DNA from: Brevibacillus fluminis | GTDB taxonomy: Bacteria; Bacillota; Bacilli; Brevibacillales; Brevibacillaceae | DNA length: 64,000 nt | NCBI RefSeq assembly: GCF_003710825.1 | Contig: NZ_RHHQ01000020.1 | Coordinates: 1-64,000, forward strand | Direction of reading: 5' to 3' | Shown here: one piece after another, positions 8,805-15,961 of the stretch | How the letters are laid out: every line of letters begins with the position of its first letter | Numbering within the stretch: the first letter of the stretch is position 1 | The notes under the pieces: model-generated | What the model saw: the letters and a program-made list of their open reading frames with translations, nothing else | What the model was told of the DNA's origin: nothing | Databases searched by the model: none | Program-made: the position numbers and the translations under genes

Positions 8805-9944
8805 TCAACAACCAATTTGACGAGCGATGACAGTGCGCAGGATTTCCGACGTTCCTTCGCCAATTTCCAACAGGCGAGCATCGCGGAAAAATCGCTCCAC
8901 CTGATACTCTTTCATATAGCCGTAGCCGCCGTGGATCTGGATGGCCTGGTGCGTAGCAGCCATCGCCACCTCGGATGCGTACAGCTTTGCCATTGCCGCT
9001 TCTTTTGAAAAGGGGCGACCTTGGTCTTTGAGCCATGCGGCTTTGTACACCATCGTGCGGGCAAGCTCGATTTGCATCGCCATATCCGCCAGCTTGAACT
9101 GAATCGCCTGGAAGTTGGAGATCGATTGACCGAACGCTTGGCGCTGCTTGGCATATGCCAGCGCTTTGTCAAAAGCAGCCTGAGCGATCCCGACTCCCAT
9201 CGCGCCGATACCGATTCGGCCGCCGTCAAGGGTGATCAGGAACTGCTTGAAGCCTTCCCCCATTTTGCCTAGCACCATGTCCTCGTCCACCTGTACCCCT
9301 TCAAGAACAAGCTCTGTCGTGTTCGAGCTATGCAGCCCGAGTTTTTCGTAATTGTCGATGACACTGAAGCCTTTCGCATCGGTCGGCACGATAAATGCCG
9401 TAATCCCTTTTGCTCCTTGGCTCTTATCCGTAACTGCCGTCAAAGCAAGGAATTTGGCGTAGGAAGCATTGGTGATAAAGCATTTGGAGCCATCGATCAC
9501 CCAGCCGTTGTCAGTCTTTACAGCAGTGGTGCGCGTACCGCCCGCATCGGAACCAGCACCAGGCTCCGTGAGACCAAATGCGCCCATGCTTTCACCAGAG
9601 CAAATCCGCGATAAGTAGCGCTGCTTCTGCTCCTCGGTGCCAAACAATGAAAGGGGAGCACCGCCAAGCGAAATGTGTGCAGAGTACGTGATGCCTGTCG
9701 AACCGCATGCACGGCTAAGTTCTTCTACCACGATGGCGAAGCTGATCGTATCCGCCCCTGCGCCTCCATAGTTCTCCGAAAATGGCAAGCCCATCAGCTC
9801 GAGCTTCGCCATCTCTTGGAAGATCTCTACCGGAAAGCGCTTACTTTTATCCCTTTCATCAGCACTCGGAGCCACGACTTCATCAGCGAATTCACGAATC
9901 ATGTTGTGGAGCATCCGTTGTTCTTGTGTCAAATCAAAATTCAT
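8805..9944 (-). CDS. Acyl-CoA dehydrogenase (short/medium-chain type)
   Basis: 379 aa, full family length. FAD-dependent alpha-beta dehydrogenation of acyl-CoA in beta-oxidation or branched amino acid breakdown. Both family signatures are present: GAFGLTEPGAGSDAGGT (about 126-142) and the C-terminal QIHGGYGYMKEYQVERFFRD block. Within EIGEGTSEI near the end is the Glu that acts as catalytic base in the short-chain class (GEGTSE). The ATG has GAGGTGA 6 nt upstream. The gene stands alone between terminators and is not part of this locus in B. subtilis. Chain-length specificity cannot be read from sequence. Confidence 0.95.
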   Translation of the reverse strand: MNFDLTQEQRMLHNMIREFADEVVAPSADERDKSKRFPVEIFQEMAKLELMGLPFSENYGGAGADTISFAIVVEELSRACGSTGITYSAHISLGGAPLSLFGTEEQKQRYLSRICSGESMGAFGLTEPGAGSDAGGTRTTAVKTDNGWVIDGSKCFITNASYAKFLALTAVTDKSQGAKGITAFIVPTDAKGFSVIDNYEKLGLHSSNTTELVLEGVQVDEDMVLGKMGEGFKQFLITLDGGRIGIGAMGVGIAQAAFDKALAYAKQRQAFGQSISNFQAIQFKLADMAMQIELARTMVYKAAWLKDQGRPFSKEAAMAKLYASEVAMAATHQAIQIHGGYGYMKEYQVERFFRDARLLEIGEGTSEILRTVIARQIGC

Positions 9945-10070
9945 TTGTGCTCACCTCACCTTATCATTTATTCCGTTATTCTTGTTGACTGAGCGTTTGT
10001 TCAGAATGATACTTTTATTATACACAAGCCAGTTACAATTGTGTGTGAATTGAAAAAAGCGAGAAGAGAG

Positions 10071-10118
10071 ATTAGAAAACCTGGCTACGCCAAGCTTTTG
10101 GCGGAGCCGCGGTTGCAC
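10071..10118. repeat. Dispersed hairpin repeat, copy A
   Basis: Begins ATTAGAAAACCTGGCTACGCC and ends GGAGCCGCGGTTGCAC, with an inner CGCC...GGCG stem and an outer AACC...GGTT pair. It matches copies at 14179, 25168 and 37724 in end sequences and length. It lies just downstream of a minus-strand gene and its terminator. Confidence 0.8.
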
Positions 10119-10146
10119 AAAAAGACCCCGCCTATTACAGGCGGAG
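10117..10146 (-). terminator. Intrinsic terminator overlapping the stop codon of the membrane protein gene
   Basis: Inverted repeat CCGCC(TGTAATA)GGCGG at 10144-10128, followed on the minus strand by a CTTTTTG tract. The TAA stop codon (10137-10135) lies inside the hairpin loop. Confidence 0.8.
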
Positions 10147-11025
10147 CCATGTGAACCACTGCTGTCGTGTAAAGAAAAAAAACAGCGAGCTGATGAAAAT
10201 TTTGATGAAAAGCAACAGTTGAATCGTATCTTGCTTTGCCTGCGAGATGTACAGCGATTGCACCTCCGCACCAAAGAAAAACAAAATGCCGCAGATGCAA
10301 AGCGCTCCGGCGATTCGTGGATTGCGCTGATTGAGAAGAAAGCCTACCCCAATCATAAACAACGCAAACGGCACCCAGTACAGTTCAGCGAGCCACCAGC
10401 TGTACAACGCGCTTACCCGATCCAGCGTCACATATCCGTAGAGCAAGCCTAAACCGATGAAGCCGCAGTAAACCAAGTACAAGAAACGAAAAATAAGTCC
10501 ATTCAAACAAAACAGAAGGCAGATCGCCAACAAAAACATCATCAGCATATCAGTCGCTGCGTCGATTTGCTTCAGAAAATAGACGCCTCCGAAAATTAGC
10601 AGCAAAAAGGATAGGAGCAAGGAGACGTGTGTAAAGACGGGTGAAAACCGTCGACAAACGTGTGCCAATATGTAGAAAAAAAGTGTGATGCAGGAAGAAA
10701 TGGTAATTTGCATTAGAAAGCTGAAATCGTTAAAATGAAAGGCAAGCAAGATGAAGCCGGCGATGACGGCAGCGCCAACGAGCCAAAACAGGATCATTTT
10801 CCATGATACGGTATTGTTCCAGCCTACTCCTTGCTGAGAGCCTGAAGTGTTTTTCGACCGGCCACCTACAGCCTGACCTGCTGCAACTTGCGAATCCGCT
10901 TGCGCTGCTCGCTCTCCTTCGGTGTACAGATTCAGCAAAAAAATGCAGTAATGCTCGGGCAGCAAATGATTTTTTCGCCAATGCTCAATTTCTTTGACAA
11001 TGATCTTCTTACGCTGATCCTCCAT
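10135..11025 (-). CDS. Polytopic membrane protein of unknown function
   Basis: 296 aa. An N-terminal cytoplasmic ~70 residues (KEIEHWRKNHLLPEHYCIFLLNL, then a Gln/Ser/Gly-rich linker) precede eight or so hydrophobic segments that fill the rest, ending in WFTWLRL. The N-terminal EHW-K-LLPE-Y motif is shared by uncharacterised Bacillales membrane proteins, loosely of the DUF2157 type. I do not assign a function. The ATG at 11025 was chosen because AAGGGGG lies 6 nt upstream; the ORF extends 22 codons further without a ribosome binding site. It sits between rpoD and the acyl-CoA dehydrogenase with its own terminator. Confidence 0.8.
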   Translation of the reverse strand: MEDQRKKIIVKEIEHWRKNHLLPEHYCIFLLNLYTEGERAAQADSQVAAGQAVGGRSKNTSGSQQGVGWNNTVSWKMILFWLVGAAVIAGFILLAFHFNDFSFLMQITISSCITLFFYILAHVCRRFSPVFTHVSLLLSFLLLIFGGVYFLKQIDAATDMLMMFLLAICLLFCLNGLIFRFLYLVYCGFIGLGLLYGYVTLDRVSALYSWWLAELYWVPFALFMIGVGFLLNQRNPRIAGALCICGILFFFGAEVQSLYISQAKQDTIQLLLFIKIFISSLFFFFTRQQWFTWLRL

Positions 11026-11067
11026 GGAGAACCCCCTTACAAAACGAGTGAGGATGAGGGATATACA

Positions 11068-11110
11068 ATAGAAAAGCCTACGCCCTCCCAAATGCGAAAG
11101 CGTAGGCCAG
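11068..11110 (-). terminator. Intrinsic terminator of rpoD
   Basis: GCCTACGC...GCGTAGGC stem (11107-11100 with 11083-11076), then TTTTCTATTGTA on the minus strand. It lies about 20 nt after the rpoD stop. Confidence 0.85.
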
Positions 11111-11128
11111 CATCTATTTAATTATCGG

Positions 11129-12244
11129 CTATTCAAGAAAATCTTTTAAGCGTTTGCTACGGCTCGGATGGCGCAATTTGCGTAGTGCTTTCGCCTCAAT
11201 TTGTCGAATACGCTCACGAGTGACACCGAACACTTTTCCTACCTCTTCCAGTGTGCGTGTGCGTCCATCGTCGAGGCCAAAACGCAAGCGAAGAACGTTT
11301 TCTTCCCGATCGGTCAATGTATCCAGCACGTCTTCGAGCTGCTCTTTCAACAGTTCATAGGCAGCTGCATCGGAAGGAGCGAGTGCTTCCTGATCCTCGA
11401 TGAAATCGCCCAGATGGGAGTCGTCTTCTTCCCCGATCGGTGTTTCCAAGGATACAGGCTCTTGCGCAATCTTCATGATCTCCCGTACTTTTTCCGGAGT
11501 CAAATCCATCTTTTCCGCAATCTCTTCAGGCAACGGTTCTCGTCCAAGCTCTTGGAGCAATTGGCGTGACACACGGATCAGCTTGTTGATTGTCTCCACC
11601 ATGTGCACCGGAATTCGGATGGTACGCGCTTGGTCAGCAATCGCACGAGTAATCGCCTGGCGAATCCACCATGTGGCATACGTACTGAACTTGTAGCCTT
11701 TGCGATAGTCGAATTTCTCCACCGCTTTAATCAAGCCCATATTACCTTCTTGGATCAAGTCAAGGAAGAGCATGCCGCGTCCAACGTACCGCTTGGCGAT
11801 ACTGACCACGAGACGCAGGTTGGCTTCTGCCAGACGGCGCTTCGCTTCCTCATCACCTTGCTCGATACGCTGTGCCAGCTTGATCTCTTCTTCAGCAGAA
11901 AGCAGAGGAACACGACCGATCTCTTTCAAATACATGCGTACCGGGTCGTTAATTTTGATTCCAGGCGGGACAGAGAGATCATCGAAATCGAATTCCTCAG
12001 AATCCTCATCTTTCATCATCTGATCGACATCTTCTTCGTTTTCGTTCGATACTTCTACGCCCTGATCCCCAAGGAACTCGAAGAACTCATCAATTTGGTC
12101 CGAGTCTTGCTCAAATCCGGAGAGACGATCAATGATCTCTTTGTATGTCAGTACGCCACGTTTTTTGCCTAGCTCAACCAGTTGTTCCTTTACCTGTTCA
12201 ATGGATGTGGCCTCCATGTCAGGAGTCATGTTTTGCTTGTTCAT
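11129..12244 (-). CDS. rpoD: RNA polymerase primary sigma factor (sigma A)
   Basis: 371 aa, the size of Bacillus SigA. An acidic region 1.1-like N-terminus (about 1-85) precedes region 1.2 (DPVRMYLKEIGRVPLL), region 2 (LRLVVSIAKRYVGRGMLFLD, with the -10-binding YATWWIRQAITRAI), region 3 (VETINKLIRVSRQLLQ) and region 4 (VGKVFGVTRERIRQIEAKAL) ending in LKDFLE. It directs RNA polymerase to housekeeping promoters. AAGGAGGG lies about 7 nt before the ATG. It is 35 bp downstream of dnaG in the conserved macromolecular-synthesis order dnaG-rpoD, and the rpsU member of the classic operon lies at 28.8 kb. Confidence 0.98.
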   Translation of the reverse strand: MNKQNMTPDMEATSIEQVKEQLVELGKKRGVLTYKEIIDRLSGFEQDSDQIDEFFEFLGDQGVEVSNENEEDVDQMMKDEDSEEFDFDDLSVPPGIKINDPVRMYLKEIGRVPLLSAEEEIKLAQRIEQGDEEAKRRLAEANLRLVVSIAKRYVGRGMLFLDLIQEGNMGLIKAVEKFDYRKGYKFSTYATWWIRQAITRAIADQARTIRIPVHMVETINKLIRVSRQLLQELGREPLPEEIAEKMDLTPEKVREIMKIAQEPVSLETPIGEEDDSHLGDFIEDQEALAPSDAAAYELLKEQLEDVLDTLTDREENVLRLRFGLDDGRTRTLEEVGKVFGVTRERIRQIEAKALRKLRHPSRSKRLKDFLE

Positions 12245-12279
12245 CTACTTTCCCTCCTTCCTCGGGAATGTTAATGATC

Positions 12280-14136
12280 CTACCCTTCCTTTAAAGCATT
12301 TTCTAATTCATGAATCTTCATTCCCACAAGGCGAGCTTGATCCATCAATTGCTTACGTCGTTCTTCCTCTTCACATTCGCCGCGCTGAGTCATCAGGAAA
12401 TTGTACTCCTCACGCAAACGTTCCAACTCAAAACTTTGTAACGGGTAGATATTCACTTGTCTGATGTAGTCACTAATCTCTTTGTCAGAAACGTCTTCGT
12501 TGCACTCCATCATAGCCAATCCCGAGGCTAGTTGCTTTAAGTTTTCATCGTCCAGATAACGGATAAAATCACCAGGATCTTCCGGATTGCCTTCGGCATA
12601 GAAAGCATAAAGATAAGCCGCTAGCGCGTTGTGTTCGTCCTGCTGGAAATCCACCTTGCATTCTTCCCGCACACGGTCAGCGACATCCTGGCTTTTCATC
12701 ATATAATGGAGCAGCATTCTCTCCGCTTTTGCATGAGCCGTCACAGGAGGCGAATTTTTTGCACCCACAAATTTGCCATTATTTATACTATTATTCCATA
12801 CTGGCTCTACTTTATCCCTTTGCTCATTTATTTTTTGCTTGTTCTTGTGCACCTGACGAGCTTCTGCCTTGATGGTCTCCAAGGGCACCGTAAATTCATC
12901 AGCTAGCTGCCGCTCATACATGTCCCGCTCAATCGGGCTACTTAGCTGCGTGATTACTTCCAGCGCCTCCTGGATGTATTTTGCCTCATCATGCTTATCA
13001 TGTAATACGCGCTTGCCCCGCAAATGTTTCAATCGAAACTGTGTGACAGGCATTGCCTGCAAAATGACCTTTTGCGAAAAGGCGTCTGCTCCGTACTTTT
13101 TGATAAAGTCATCGGGATCAATTCCCTGCGGGAGTGGTGCAATGCGCACCGTGCATCCCACCTGCTGCAAAATTCCCAGCGCCTTCGCCGTCGCTTCCTG
13201 ACCGGCATTATCACCGTCATAACAAAGGATAACCTGTTCTGCATTCCTTCGGATCACGCGGGCATGTTGCTCCGTAAAAGCCGTGCCTAATGTGGCGATG
13301 CCGTTTTTGATCCCTGCTTGCCATGTCGAAATCACATCCATATATCCTTCAAATAAAATGGCTTGATTCCGCTTGCGGATGTGCGTGCGTGAGCGGTGCA
13401 GGTTAAATACGGTTCTGCTCTTGTTAAACAGGCTTGTTTCCGGACTGTTCAAATACTTGGGCTGTATATTTTCTGTTGCCCGCCCGCCAAATCCGATGAC
13501 CTCTCCTTGGGAATCCTGAATCGGAAACATAATCCGGCCTCGAAACCGATCAAAGATTCGCCCGTTGTCATTTTGCGCCAAAAGTCCCGCCTCGACCATT
13601 TCCTGGGGCTCAAACCCTCTCTTTTTCAAAAAATGAGTCGTAAAGTCCCAGGAATCAGGCGCAAAACCGATTTGAAATTCATCAATGATCTGTCTTGACA
13701 GCCCCCGTTTCTCCACATAGCGTAACGCTGCTTGTCCGTATGGCGTGGACGTAAGTACGTGATGATATAGTTTCGCCACGAGACGATGCGCTTCATACAT
13801 GACTGCCTTGCTGTCCTGCTCCATTGGTGACTCTGCCTGCTCATAAGGCATTGTCAGACCAACGCGCTCAGCCAGCTTTTTGAGCGCTTCCGGAAAGGTC
13901 AAACCCTCGATCTGCATGACGAACGAAAACACATCACCACCAGCGCCGCAACCAAAACAGTGGAAGAATTGCCGTCCCCCATTCACATTAAACGAAGGGG
14001 ATTTCTCGGAATGAAACGGGCACAGGCCCACGAGCGCTCTTCCGCTTTTTTTTAGTTGAACATATTCGCCGATGATATCGACAATGTCCACCGCTGAACG
14101 AACCTGCTGGACAAATTCGTCATTGGATTTAGCCAT
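12280..14136 (-). CDS. dnaG: DNA primase
   Basis: 618 aa. Makes RNA primers at the replication fork. The N-terminal CHC2 zinc finger is intact (CPFHSEK... FHCFGCGAGGD, about residues 38-67). The RNA polymerase core includes the TOPRIM motifs LFEGYMDVI and VILCYDGDNAGQEA, and the C-terminal ~150 residues form the helical DnaB-interacting domain (ERMLLHYMMK). The ATG at 14136 begins MAKSNDEFV, as in the family, with AAAGGTG about 9 nt upstream; the ORF runs 25 codons further through a non-coding repeat. It is followed directly by rpoD. Confidence 0.97.
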   Translation of the reverse strand: MAKSNDEFVQQVRSAVDIVDIIGEYVQLKKSGRALVGLCPFHSEKSPSFNVNGGRQFFHCFGCGAGGDVFSFVMQIEGLTFPEALKKLAERVGLTMPYEQAESPMEQDSKAVMYEAHRLVAKLYHHVLTSTPYGQAALRYVEKRGLSRQIIDEFQIGFAPDSWDFTTHFLKKRGFEPQEMVEAGLLAQNDNGRIFDRFRGRIMFPIQDSQGEVIGFGGRATENIQPKYLNSPETSLFNKSRTVFNLHRSRTHIRKRNQAILFEGYMDVISTWQAGIKNGIATLGTAFTEQHARVIRRNAEQVILCYDGDNAGQEATAKALGILQQVGCTVRIAPLPQGIDPDDFIKKYGADAFSQKVILQAMPVTQFRLKHLRGKRVLHDKHDEAKYIQEALEVITQLSSPIERDMYERQLADEFTVPLETIKAEARQVHKNKQKINEQRDKVEPVWNNSINNGKFVGAKNSPPVTAHAKAERMLLHYMMKSQDVADRVREECKVDFQQDEHNALAAYLYAFYAEGNPEDPGDFIRYLDDENLKQLASGLAMMECNEDVSDKEISDYIRQVNIYPLQSFELERLREEYNFLMTQRGECEEEERRKQLMDQARLVGMKIHELENALKEG

Positions 14137-14178
14137 GCGTGTTAGCACCTTTCTTGTACAGATAGGAAACCTATCCAG

Positions 14179-14235
14179 TATAAGTGCAACTAAGGCTTCG
14201 CCGCAAAGCAAAGCTTGACGAGCCTGTTTTCTAAC
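14179..14235. repeat. Dispersed hairpin repeat, copy D (inverted relative to A-C, diverged)
   Basis: Begins TATAAGTGCAAC and ends GTTTTCTAAC, the reverse complement of the ends of copies A-C. The inner stem (GGCTTCG / CGAGCC) has decayed. It lies between ppsR and dnaG. Confidence 0.65.
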
Positions 14236-14284
14236 AATGAGTTAATGTAGTTCGTCAAATTTCGGCAAATTCCTGCTGCCCTCG

Positions 14285-15112
14285 TTATTTTTTCGCCTGA
14301 TTTCTCTTGATAATCTCCAAAATGATGTTTGCCGTCTCTTCGACAGCCTTTTGGGACACATCGATGATTGGACAACCAATACGCTCGATGATTTTACGCG
14401 AGTACTCCAGTTCCTGGTTAATTCGGTCTAAATTGGCATAATTGGCTTGAGCTGTAAGTCCCAGCGCTTTTAACCGCTCCGTTCGGATTGCGTTCAAGTG
14501 CTCCGGATTGATGATCAGTCCGATACAACGCTCTTTCGGCACTTGGAACAATTCCTCCGGCGGGTCAACCTCCGGCACGATCGGCACGTTGGCCACTTTC
14601 AGCCGCTTGTTCGCCAAGTACATGGACAGCGGCGTTTTGGAGGTGCGCGAAACGCCGATCAGCACGACGTCGGCGCGCAAAAGGCCCCGAGGGTCCCTGC
14701 CATCATCATATTTGACTGCGAACTCGATGGCATCCACTTTCCGAAAATACTCCTCGTCAAGGCGGCGCACAAGTCCTGGCTTTCCCGTTGGCGACACGTT
14801 TAATGTCTCTTGCAGGGTCAACAGCAGAGGGCCCATGATGTCGATGATCGGAATGCCCGCTGCGGCCGCACACTCCATAATGTACGCTTTTAATTCTGGA
14901 ATCACTAGCGTAAACACAATCATCGCCTTTGACTCTTTTGCCGAGGCGATCACCTCGTCAATCGACGTTTTATCTTCAATATAGGGGTACTTCTGAATGT
15001 CAATCAGACGAGAATCAAACTGACTGACTACGGCGCGAACGACAAGCTCGGCCGTCTCGCCGATGGAATCTGATACGACGTAGATAATTTGACCCGATTG
15101 ATCGTTGCTCAT
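14285..15112 (-). CDS. ppsR: Pyruvate, water dikinase / PPDK regulatory protein (PSRP, YqfL type)
   Basis: 275 aa (DUF299). A bifunctional ADP-dependent kinase/phosphorylase that switches a dikinase off and on. The family P-loop GVSRTSKTPLS (about 153-163) is present, followed by the diagnostic PIVPEVDPPEELFQ. It is immediately downstream of ccpN (11-bp gap), the same pairing as in B. subtilis, where CcpN and YqfL both act on gluconeogenesis. GGAGGAG lies 5 nt before the ATG. I cannot see the target dikinase in this window, so whether it is PpsA or PPDK is open; the symbol is by family. Confidence 0.92.
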   Translation of the reverse strand: MSNDQSGQIIYVVSDSIGETAELVVRAVVSQFDSRLIDIQKYPYIEDKTSIDEVIASAKESKAMIVFTLVIPELKAYIMECAAAAGIPIIDIMGPLLLTLQETLNVSPTGKPGLVRRLDEEYFRKVDAIEFAVKYDDGRDPRGLLRADVVLIGVSRTSKTPLSMYLANKRLKVANVPIVPEVDPPEELFQVPKERCIGLIINPEHLNAIRTERLKALGLTAQANYANLDRINQELEYSRKIIERIGCPIIDVSQKAVEETANIILEIIKRNQAKK

Positions 15113-15123
15113 CGCTTCTCCTC

Positions 15124-15762
15124 CTACAAAAAGGGCTCGCTGCCAAGCTCGACAAAAGCTCTGGCAATGGTTGTCTTGGTTACCCGGCCAATCAGCTCCG
15201 ATTGACGGCTGTCTTCCTCGGCCGGCCTGACCACAGGAAGCGAATCAATCTGGAAGTCGATCAGTTTTTTCGCCGCCATAAACAGGCTCTCTTCCGGAGC
15301 GCAGGTGACGATGTTGGGCATACGAGTCATGATAATGCTGACAGGAATCCCTTCCAAACCTTTGTTCCCAAGAGATGCGCGCAGTAAATCCTTGCGGGAG
15401 ACCACACCAGCCAAATACCCTTTTTGGTTTACCACATACAAGGTTCCTACATCCTCGAGAAAGAGCGTTACGATGGCATCATATACAGAAGCATTCTCCT
15501 GCACGACGATCGGCACGGCCTTGTAATCGTTGACGAGCATCTTGTGCAGGCGTTCGCTGATCACCGTTCCCGCTTGTTTTCCGGCATAAAAATAGCCGAC
15601 ACGCGGTCTTGCATCCAGATACCCGGACATGGTCAAAATCGACAAATCTGGTCGAAGGGTTGCCCGTGTCAAATGAAGTCGTTCTGCAATCTGCTCACCG
15701 GTGATTGGCCCATGATCTTTCACGATCTGTAAAATATGCTCTTGTCGTTTCGTCAGTTCGAT
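15124..15762 (-). CDS. ccpN: CcpN-type transcriptional repressor (HTH + two CBS domains), start codon abnormal
   Basis: An N-terminal winged HTH (ITGEQIAERLHLTRATLRPD) is followed by two CBS domains (about 80-205) that sense adenylates in the family. CcpN represses gluconeogenic genes in Bacillus. Reading frame and homology (IELTKRQEHILQIVKDHGPI) continue upstream to 15762, giving 212 aa, the length I recall for B. subtilis CcpN. The ideal Shine-Dalgarno GGTGGTGA (15776-15769) lies 6 nt before that codon, but the codon is ATC, not ATG/GTG/TTG. The first standard start is GTG at 15723, which would remove the first 13 residues next to the HTH and lacks a good ribosome binding site. The alternatives are an ATC start, a recent mutation or a base error. 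Confidence 0.85.
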   Translation of the reverse strand: MELTKRQEHILQIVKDHGPITGEQIAERLHLTRATLRPDLSILTMSGYLDARPRVGYFYAGKQAGTVISERLHKMLVNDYKAVPIVVQENASVYDAIVTLFLEDVGTLYVVNQKGYLAGVVSRKDLLRASLGNKGLEGIPVSIIMTRMPNIVTCAPEESLFMAAKKLIDFQIDSLPVVRPAEEDSRQSELIGRVTKTTIARAFVELGSEPFL

Positions 15763-15837
15763 GACAAATCACCACCGATCCTTACATCTTTATATGTCTA
15801 GTATTACTCTCTTTTTAGCAAATCTCCTGCTTTGCGA

Positions 15838-15874
15838 CAGAAAAATGTAAAGCCTCCGTTTCAATCGGAGGCGA
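15838..15874 (-). terminator. Intrinsic terminator between glyS and ccpN
   Basis: Perfect GCCTCCG / CGGAGGC stem (15852-15872) with TTTACATTTTTC after it on the minus strand. Confidence 0.75.
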
Positions 15875-15906
15875 ATATACTAGAAAAAAGTCGAATCTTG
15901 AAAGTG

Positions 15907-15935
15907 AAGTGGGCGAGCAAGATGCCCGCCCACAC
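15907..15935 (-). terminator. Second hairpin downstream of glyS
   Basis: GTGGGCG / CGCCCAC inverted repeat (15909-15933) just after the glyS stop codon. The following tract is only moderately T-rich, so it may be an mRNA-stabilising hairpin paired with the stronger terminator at 15838-15874. Confidence 0.5.
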
Positions 15936-15961
15936 TTGATCATACGGCGTGGATTGGTGTT

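Noticed and set aside
14137..14211. N-terminal extension of DnaG
   Set aside because: Would be encoded by repeat copy D; the family starts at MAKSNDEFV and has a ribosome binding site there.
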